Shown here: positions 13,401 through 23,700 of the stretch, one piece after another
How the letters are laid out: every line of letters begins with the position of its first letter
Numbering within the stretch: position 1 is the stretch's first letter
From: Paragonimus westermani
Taxonomy: Eukaryota; Platyhelminthes; Trematoda; Plagiorchiida; Troglotrematidae
Reading direction: 5' to 3'
NCBI GenBank assembly: GCA_008508345.1
Contig: QNGE01002985.1
Span: 18,961 to 82,960 of the forward strand
DNA: 64,000 nucleotides
Made by a program: the position numbers and the translations under genes
The notes under the pieces: model-generated
Seen by the model: the letters and a program-made list of their open reading frames with translations, nothing else
Database searches by the model: none
Told to the model about the DNA's origin: nothing

Positions 13401-16400
13401 CGCATATATCCTATCATCAGAACTACAAGCCCAAGTGAGGATGTTTCTCAAATATGTGAAATTGTCCACAATCTCAAGCGGATTGCCCACAATAATGAAC
13501 GTGGAAGTAGCTATGCCCCTACCTTGAAGCAGCGTTTTACACTTCGAAAGTTCGAAGAACAAAGTGGACTTGCAGTGATCTTAGAAGTTTCACGTGTTTC
13601 CCTCGAACGCCTTCATGAGGAAGACAGTTTCGTAAAACATCACGATGAACATATTCGAAAGTAGCCTTCAAGTCTAGAAAGACCACGACCGTGTGTTGAT
13701 TGTGAAAGTGTTGGTGCTCCAAAGTCTGTCACAGGATAAAAGTGTTATCTACGCACTCTCAATCAGATCGGAATCCTGCTCGTCCCTCACGTATCTTATT
13801 CTTTTCGGTCTAATGAGCCGACGTAATGTAAAACCAGTGAGTAACTCAGACCGGTGCATCTGTGGTTGCCACATACTTTGGGCTCCGTTTTTTAATCAGT
13901 GGTTAGTGTTGATAAGCCCCATCCATGGGATACTTTTTAGCTTTTCAAACTGTCCGAAGATTTTTTGTCGGTTTTGAAATCAAACCCCCTCCATCCTGCT
14001 TAAAAAGAGGAGAGAGGAGTTCTGGTCTAGGAGCCTTGTTACGCGTCAGTACTTTCAGCTCCAGATCCACTTCTACTTCCGACGGGGGCTGTCTGGAGCG
14101 CAATAACTGGTCATTCGAACCCCGTCATCTACGTGACCTGGTTGAGACCAGTTGAATTATTCTTCAAAATGTTCAACCCACTCGTCAAGTCGGTGTGATT
14201 GGCTGGTGTTAGGTGAACCATCTTCTTCGCATACGGTCTCACTTACATCGATTTGACGACCAGTACAACCACGGATTGAGGAGAAAAGCTTTCTGCTGTT
14301 CCCAGAGAAAAGACTCGTTCCATCACTTCTAGACTATTTGAACAACGGGTGCTCCCGGTGTTTGCGCAAGTTTTTGGTCAGCCTGCGTTTAAGTTTTTGA
14401 TGGTCGTCAGTCGAACGACGCATGTTCATGGGGTTCGTTGACGTGATGGAATTTCAGTTCTGTCGCAACTACACATCTCCTTCGAACCACATCTCTTCCC
14501 AGTAAGCCCCCATAGGTGCTGTTTTGTTCCCAGTGTTCGTTACCTTCTCTCAGCTGAATCGAACTGGGCAATTTGTTTATCAATGCCTGCTACTTATCGT
14601 TCTTTACACTATCCTGAGGTGGGTAGTCAACTGCTCACAGTAGTTAAACGAGTTGCCCTCTACAAATAAGCTCACGTCGCAACATAATATTATTTCTTTA
14701 AACCTGTTGTAGTCGCGGGTGGAGGTTGCTGACGTCTGCTTCGGAGTCCTGCACTACGACTAAGGATGTGATTTGTTTTGTTGTAAACCATGGGAGAATG
14801 CTCCACGATGGCGTGGTCGGTGCTATCAAGTTAGAAGTTTCTGTGGACCCCAAGCAATCGTGTGACTGTAGTGATCGTAGTTTCACACGTGATCAGATGC
14901 TGGAACGTCATTTCCTGGAATTGTTTGTTGAGGAGTGAGGTGTTTGTAAAATATGTACCTATTCTGAGGGTGTTATTTAGCCAGGCTGCAGATTCGCCAT
15001 CCGTTGACATCTTCAACGGAATGCGACAAAGCCACCGTATCAAGTCAATAATACGTTCTTGCTCCACGAGAGGTGAATTTTCAGCTTTTATCTTCCTTTC
15101 CGTCTCTGCCCAACTTTTTACTCGACGATGCCTTGCACAAAATTTTGGCTGGAGTGTAACGACAACAAACGAAATTACCGACAATTGATTTTGACTACAT
15201 CCTACTATATGGTGACAATGTATACACAGAATTAGATGCATCAGGCTGTTTGACGACTGCGTTATCACGTCATGTGCTTCGGGTCCTACAAATACAGATT
15301 GTTTCTTAGAGATCCGCATGGATGTATGCCCGTACTCTCCCTCGATAGTTACAGTTTGAGTGTAGCCAGAAGCTTTGTTTCGGGATTGAATCACAGCTGA
15401 CAGTGCTGTTGGAGAGGTGACCTTGTCACGTTTGGCCAGACCTTAGCTGGCGTTTGCCAGTCTGGCGCTGGCGTGATACTTATCTCTCGTTTATGGAACC
15501 AATGTGTAGTGTGACTGTGTATGATATTTCTTTCTGAGATTGTGAAACTTGTTTATTACACACCGATGTTCGCAGGGTATCTGGTTTTTGCGGTCGATAC
15601 CTCAGTCAACCGCCCTTCTTTGGCTACAACTTCATGCGTATGCTTGTGAGGCCCGCTGTTGAAACGAGGTAGCCCTTCTTTAGGCCTATTACTTTCGCCT
15701 TATTAGTTATGATGGCTCGGAGGCGTTTTGTGCATACCTTTCTAACGCCTTCCATATCCAGAAATTCACTTCGTGTTTGGCCTTTATTTGCTTTCTGCGG
15801 CTAACTTGCTAAGGTGTCAAAATGTACCCACTTTTGCTGACTGGAAACACTGAAAGTTATGATCACAAACCCAAATCTATGGCGGGACTGTTGCTACAGG
15901 ATTCCGTCCTGGAGCGGACAACGTCAGATCTCATCGAATATATTCGCACCGAGGAGGTGCCTGCTCTAAAGAGTCGTCCGGTTTTTGACAAATGAAGAAT
16001 GCACCACTCCGGTCGGGTGATGTTTTACGAGTACCAAAACTGTTTCGGAATCCAAATTTCATATTTTCCATTGGTGTGCCTAAAGCCGATTGTTTATTTT
16101 GCTGTTGTCAGTGTCCTGTAAGTTTTTGCTGGTCGCGCTCAACCCCAGGCATGTTTGAAAAACGGTGCTTGAAAGAGAACCCTGATAACCATTAGACATT
16201 CTTGATCGAAACCTTCTCATTTTCCTTCTCTTCGTATTCTTTTCGCTCTGATGACTCATTATTGCACTCATCTTCAACGTCAGTCGTTCTGGTAACAGGT
16301 TCGACACTTCACGGCACTTGCAGTTCTTCACAGCTCGCTCTTTGTGGGCATGTAAGACGGGCTAATAAGAGGTTTCTCACTGACCTTAGTCATCTAAATC

Positions 16401-19400
16401 TGGTCAGCTGGAAAACCTTATTACAGAACTGTCGCATTCAGTGCACGGTAGTAATCAAGTTGACCTCAAAGGTACATGCCAGACCAGGTTGTGGACCTTC
16501 TACATCCTACCTGTCGTAAAACAAATTCAAGACCAGAAGCGTTATCCGTTTAATCAAACACATGCATAAAAAGTTTTTTATTTAGTTCAGTTTCACGGGC
16601 TGCATGATATCCGCATTTATAGGTCGAATTTTTTCTGCTGTTTTCTGGTACGGAGGTACCAGTTTTGTTTTGATTAAGCAGGCACTTGTGTGGGCGGTGT
16701 AATTGATGAAAAGATGTTTTTTCCGTTGTTCAAGCAACATTTCGCTGTTTTGTCTAGCTGATTCATCCGTCATACTTGGATTTCGGCTAGGTTGACAATC
16801 AGTATCAAGCTTTACTTACTTACTTTCAAATCGATTAAGGAAGATCGCTTAAACCGATTCAGTAGCTCCTTGACTGAAACACTTGCCGTTTCTCCGCTTG
16901 GCATTCAGTGCTTAGTATTTTTGCGCCCATGAAGTATATAATGTCAACCGTTGTTTTCGTGAAAGGCCGTCCGTTATCATCTTCTAGACCTTTCTGTGAT
17001 AGGCAGGTCTTTAAGAACTAGACACATGTTGACTCCTCGGTAGGTGCTTTGGGATGGTTACAAAACCGTCTACTTGAGGTTCCATTTATCCGTTTAACTG
17101 TAGTATCCTTTTATGTTCCACAATCGCCTGATTTGTATCCATTCACGATCATATCCGGCTGCAACTCTTATCAGTGGTAGTCTTTTTGTAAGATTCAAGA
17201 ATTTCGACTTTGGCACACAAAGATGGAACTTTTCCCCACCTGTCGTTTTCATGACAAAGGGATTGCTAGAAGGCATATCTTCTAATGAAGTAGACCAGGT
17301 AAACCGCGCAATGTCGATCGGTTCAATTTCGGGAGTGCCGTTGCCTGTTACCTTGGGTAAACCTGCGGGTGGAGTAGAACGTCAGCTGTCTGAAGCAGTG
17401 CTGAGGTATTTCGGTCTGCATTGCTTGAAGTAGATGCAATGTCGGGTCATCATCATCATCATAGCAATACATCAGTGGCTCACACTAATACTTAACTACC
17501 ACATAACCATGAAGAAAAAGCAAACCCAGTATGGGAAGGGAGAGAAGAAAAAAAGAAGGGGACGGGAAGGGACCTAACTACTGAAAATAACTACGTCCAT
17601 ATTCAAACATTCAACATCAAGGTGCCTACAGCCTGCAAACAAACAACCGAGCTACAAGGGAGAGTAAGGCGTCATCAGCAAAACAGCTTCCTTACGACTT
17701 TCACTGTCCCGCCCCATTAAATACAATCACTTCACAGACAACTGGACCAAACTACGACAACATTCACGCCACTGAGCTCGAATAGCCGCCATCTCACCTA
17801 AAGTCTCCAACCACCGACCCTGTGAGTCGCGGGGGCCCCAGCTCCGGAGACGAACTCGATCTACAGTGGCCAACCCCTCCGTGAACGACTTCATTTCCCT
17901 ACGCCAGGTCATTATCTGACCACCTCGCACCTTACACCAGTCGGTCGCAGTGTCAGCGAACAGTGCTCGGTGTGGAAGACGACTAGCTGGCATCCTTAAT
18001 ACCTGACCTAACCATCTAAGCCTATACAAACATAGGGATTGAACAAAGGAACTTGTTTGACAATCACTACCAAACACCCGCTTTCTAACCTCCTCGTTAC
18101 TTACAGGCTGGTGTCACCCGATAGGAGCGACTGAACGCAGACATCGGTGGTCAAATACTTGAAGACGGTTCACGTCTTCTACCCCGCCTGAGCCGCCAGG
18201 TTTCGCTGCCGTGAAGTAATACGGCCCTCACCGTTGTCTTATATACGCGACCTTCAAGCTTCAGAGAAATACCTCTCTATCGCCAGAGATGCCCCAGATT
18301 AGCGAATACCGTCCTAGCCCCAGAGATGCACGCTTCTATTTCATTCCCTATACCTCTGCCACCGCCGCTGATGCAGCTTCCCAGGTGTACAAATCGGTCA
18401 ACAACCTCCATGACTACATTATCTAACATCACATCTACATGATCACAGAAATCCTGCCGGTGATATACATGACGCTGCCGCAGAATTTGACGAAGAGTAA
18501 AAATGTGATCTATACATCCCTGCCCGGGGCGAAACCCTGCCTTGTCTTCCCTAATGTTTACCTCCCGAGCTGCAGTGAGTCGGCGAATTATAATGTATGC
18601 TAGAACCCTAGAAATGACTGGGGTCAAACTAATTCCTCTGTGGTTTCCGCAAGAGCCCCTGATCCCTTTTTTGAATATAGGAACTATTATCGAGTGACCC
18701 CAACTCTGGAGGATGGTCTCCGTCGTCCGCACAAATGAGTCAAAGCTTCCACTAACGCCTCTCCCCCTTTGAAAAGTGCCGGCACGAGGTCATCTGAACC
18801 AGCAGCCTTATTACGCTTGAGGGCCGCAGTGTTTGTGGCGGCAACGCGGTAGAAGCAGGAGGCCAGTTAAGTTGACCCTCAACTTGTTCCACCCGTCGCT
18901 CTAACCTTCTACACTTATTATAGATTAGTCTTGCCATCTGTCTCGCTGATAGCTTCACTGACAGACGGTCGCCTGGAACCAGTGGCACGGATAAGGTTAA
19001 ACAGCTTGCCTGTGTTTCCTGAAGCAAAAGCCGTCTCCATTTCCCTAACTTTTCTCAATAACCAATCCTCACGATCAACCGTCTTTAGGCTACATTTCAG
19101 TTTCCTACGGACATCTCTTCTAGACTTGTTATATGAACTGCCAGGAGGGTAGATGGATCTGCATTGTTCGCATTGACCAGTCAGGTTGCATTTGTGCGGT
19201 CGGACGACTGTACGCTTCAGTGTTATGTGAACGTTTTCTTCCGCCTGTTTGTTGACGTCCCAATAACGTGATTTGTTCTACTGCCACGATTAACATATAA
19301 GGTTTTTCTGACTGATTCGTTCTGTCTTGTTTGCCATGTATATTCGGAGCTCCTGTGGTCTAGTTTGTGACTCGTTTTCAGAGGTACTCATTTCTTCTCG

Positions 19401-20598
19401 GGTTGAGATTCAAGCCGTACAATTAGGCGCGTGATAGAATGAGCGATCTAACATAGAACTATTCAACATGCACAGTCTGGTTGCTCAGCTGTTTCTACTA
19501 CGAAGTTAGCGCCACCAAGCCAATGAATTTGTTTTCTTATGTTGAACGAGGGCATACTTGCACATTTAACATGACTTACACACTTAGATGGCTTGGGTCA
19601 TAGCGTTAGCATGTTTGTGACTGCTAGCGATGGCGGCAATTTCCGATGTAATCCCCCCTTCACATAATACCTTTCTTACAGTGTGGTAACTCCTCCCTTT
19701 AGCCACAGTTACAACTTGATAACTCCATTTCCCCAAGTTTCGAATTTCCGGATCCCACACAGTCTTGTCACACCTCTGTTTTAACCTTATTGCCCGCTAT
19801 TTGAAGCGAACATTCCGATCTCATTTATCGAACCCTTTCAAGTTGTTCCCTGTGAGTTTCTGTAATTGGCGAACTAGAAAATGGACGGCAGTTGTAACCG
19901 ATTTTGCACTGTATTGACCCGCTGCGAATCGTGTTACCATATTCTAGCAAGAGAATATCTGAGGCAGATGCGACACGATAGTGCCTCTCAACTTCGAGGA
20001 TGCTAGGTACACTTTGGTGTTATTCACAGAGATAATTGGATATCGATCTGCTTTTTTGTACAACCTAAATTATACGTAATGCCACTGTAGCGTTATCGTG
20101 CTAAAACAGTATCAAATGGCTGTAAAATGCACATATCATTGACAAAGCGGATTGTCCGCTGTTGGTAAGTTTCAAGAGTGATGATAGGGATTTTCTATAG
20201 AAAAAACGAGACCGACCTTGTTTGTCGGTTCCAAGAAGAGCACTCTGTACATGTTGCCTTAGTTTTCCTTAACCACTACCTTATTGGTTTGAATAAACAT
20301 GTCAAAACCGTGTACGTTATATGGCTTGTTTCACGTCCACCCCATGACACAATTATGGGAACACTCCGCTTTTAGCGAAATATGCCCTTAAACCCAACAC
20401 ATTCTTTTTTAGAGTAAAACAGATCATAAACAGATGTTTTCGAAGGTTTTTCGGAACCAGCCAATAAAACATGTCATTAACATTCCTCTTGAGAATATCT
20501 ATAGGACGTTTCTGCACGCTACTAATAAGAGAATTGAAAAAAAGTTGGGTTCAAGTTTCTCCATTCTCGTCGTAGCTTTCTACAGTTCAATAGTTGAA

Positions 20599-20637
<39 letters not shown>

Positions 20638-20681
20638 NNNNNNNNNNNNNNNNNNNNNNNNNNNNNNNNNNNNNNNNNNNN

Positions 20682-20723
<42 letters not shown>

Positions 20724-23700
20724 CTTACAATGCACACACCTTTATGACGATGGATACATTTTTCGGCATTGTTATGGTCATAGGTAACTCTCGCTGACAG
20801 GTGACGCATTAAAAATCTCCTCAGTGTGTTGCCAGCGATTGAAACTTTACTCACTGTCCAGTGTACGCAGTTACACCTTTTGAAAGACGTGTTTTGAAGA
20901 ACCACAGCCTGGAGGTGAATACCAGCCTGCTTGCCCAACACCCAGTGATACTACCTACATCGTCGCACGGCAGTTAAACTTAGACACTGTATCAACGGAA
21001 TGTGCGTGTCTGAGATGCTTCTGTCTGAAACACATCTTGGATATTTGGTGTTCGGGTATGACTCCGAACACAAGTGTTTCAGTGAGTCGACATAGATGGG
21101 ATTTAAACCAAGCTGATACTCAGTCATCTCCGCTGACTAGGACGCGTCCATAGGATCGGGAACGAATAGATTTCGAAGCTTGAAACACTGGGTTTCTCTT
21201 AACAACTTCATCGGTGCAGAAAGGAGACGTGTTGTTAACATTTCGTTTACTCTCACCAGTCGCAAGTGTAAAACACAGACAGGGTGTGAACACGCACACG
21301 ATCACGCCAAGTATTATGTCATCAGTACCAGGGCAACTCTGTGGGTTGCTTCAACCACTTTTGTGCACACAACGCTGGCTGATGAATTCCACTCAAAATA
21401 GCTTCACTAAAGGCTAGTAGCTTCCTGTTCTGATTACGTAACCATGTTTTGAACGAGCTAATTGAGTCAACTTGGTGACCTGTTATCATGAGGTGTCTAG
21501 CAATCGATGATGCGAGGGTTCCAGCAACGGACTTACTCGCTGAGATAATTGTCGGCCCGTCATGCCTCTGTAGACGTCACCGCAACTACGAGTGAACTGA
21601 TATACAAATTCATTGATGGACAACGTCTCCCAGTTCACCTCTTTATGTTGTGTTCGGTCTAACGTTAATTTTTTCCCTTATCCTTTCTAGAGTGCGACAA
21701 TATGTACCCCTATAACGGACTACTTGTTGTCTTGTATTTTCAATATCTTTCTTTCCTGCTTAGGTCTTACCAATGAAGCCCCATAGTTTTTGTTCCCGTT
21801 AATTTGGGATTTTGCTGTTCTGCTAGTCCGTCATCTGGCTAACCAGCATTGGCCGGCTGGACCACAAAAGCCTCCACACACACTCGTGGTCTTGTTCCTT
21901 CAGGTTTACACTGGATATGGAGTGTATGAGCGGAACTACCAGTAATGCAGCGCAAGCCATTGGCGGTGAATGTTATGCGCGGCCTTCTTTTGGTTTTGGT
22001 CACTTTGACAAGCTAATCCGAAATGGATGGAAATAGCCTTGAGGCTCACTGTATTGTTGTCACGTGGATGGACTTCCGAATATGTCGCATCCAGTTTAGC
22101 GGACTTATTGATTACTTTGGGACGAGTAAACGGCTATCAAAGACATTTCTACGTGTTGCCATCTGGTGACAGTTGTTTTTGTTACTCGGGACAACCACTT
22201 TGTATCTTGATATTTGCTGAATCACCTTCACAATACTAGGCAGCCATACACTTGGGGCGCGTTTTTCTTCTAACCATTGTTGTATTGATTTTTTTATAGC
22301 CTTCCGCCAGCAGTCGGGTTGCTTATGCTATTTTGCTCGTATTAGTTCAGTGTTTTTTTTCTAGAAAACAACGGAAAATTTTCTTTCTACTCTGCAGCTG
22401 GGATTGGTAGATTGGCAAAGTGTAATGTCACTGCAAATCTATGTTCTGTTCATCTTCTGAACGAGTTGTAACGATGCGTGATTGTGTAACGTCAGAAACA
22501 TATTTTGTAGCTCTCATGCGAAAGGTTTTTTACGTGAACAGTAGCTCGATGAAACATCGTAGCTAATTACCTTGCTTTTGTTTTTGCACTCTTCCATTTC
22601 ACAGCTGCAATTTGAAATTGAATTTAAACTATTTGCTTGAAAAGCTTTGGGAACATTTGGACCTGATACAAGTGTACACGAAAAAACGTGGCGGTAAGTG
22701 CTTTTTGGCTTGTTCACTTGTCGATTTGTTCTCTCCATTGTACAGAACGTCCGGATTTGGAACAAGGCCTCATTCTGCGAAACGGATGCACAGTGGAACA
22801 TGTGGTGAGTTATATACAGCTTCCCATCTCACCGACCTCTGCATTTTATATCATTCCAGTGTCACATGGTTCATCGAACCTTGGTTTCCCAATTCAAATG
22901 CGCCCTGGTCTGGGTGAGTGACACGGTGGTCTGTTTTGGCGCGTTCCTGTTTTTTTACTGTTTTTCAATTGATACCCGCGATTTAGGCCACCATATGTTT
23001 CAGCTTTATGTCGGCTTTTTTGTCCGCATGGAAATTATATACCTTACGACACCGATTCTCCGCCAAACCACTTCATGAAAACAAAACACGACACATCTGC
23101 ACCCACTGAGTCCGTTGAATTAGACGGCCAAGTGTAAATAAATGGCTGAGTCTTATTCCCGTCTGGAAGACGCCAGTGCACTTTGTCAGTGCTAATGTTT
23201 GAATGGCACCGGTGTTTGCAGTAAAACACTGCGAGCATTCTTAGGACTATGTAATCAGAGGTAGACTGATCTCATTTTTATATTAAACATTTTGTCGTTC
23301 ACAAAACGACAGGTCATCTCGTATTGGATTAGTAAACTGGAGATGCGAGTATTCCAACTCTCGGCGGAATGTCTCGACACGGTTGCAAAATACGGTGAAA
23401 GCCCACTGTGAATAGGTCGCGGACACCACGGGCGACCGAACGAGATCGGAGCAACGGATGAGGAATGGCAAGCGAAACCTCCCCACGAGAGGAGACGTTG
23501 GTCACACACATAGACTGGGCCGAATTGCACACGACATGTGGGTGGAAACCAGGGGGGTGTTGTGGACCCGAATTCCGGTCCACAAATTCGAGTGCGTGCG
23601 TGGCATGGCAATCAACGAGTCGGATAATAAAGATTGTGCTTTATTGAACGCTTTTTCGCTACAATCCCAGTTCCTAGAACACGTAACTTGCCAAACGCCA

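Noticed and set aside
14831..15394. 187-codon minus-strand open frame
   Set aside because: No endonuclease, RT or other motif; lies 5' of a LINE remnant but cannot be assigned.
20434..20941. Open frames running through the TA repeat and N gap
   Set aside because: Poly Tyr-Ile and X residues only; an artefact of the microsatellite.
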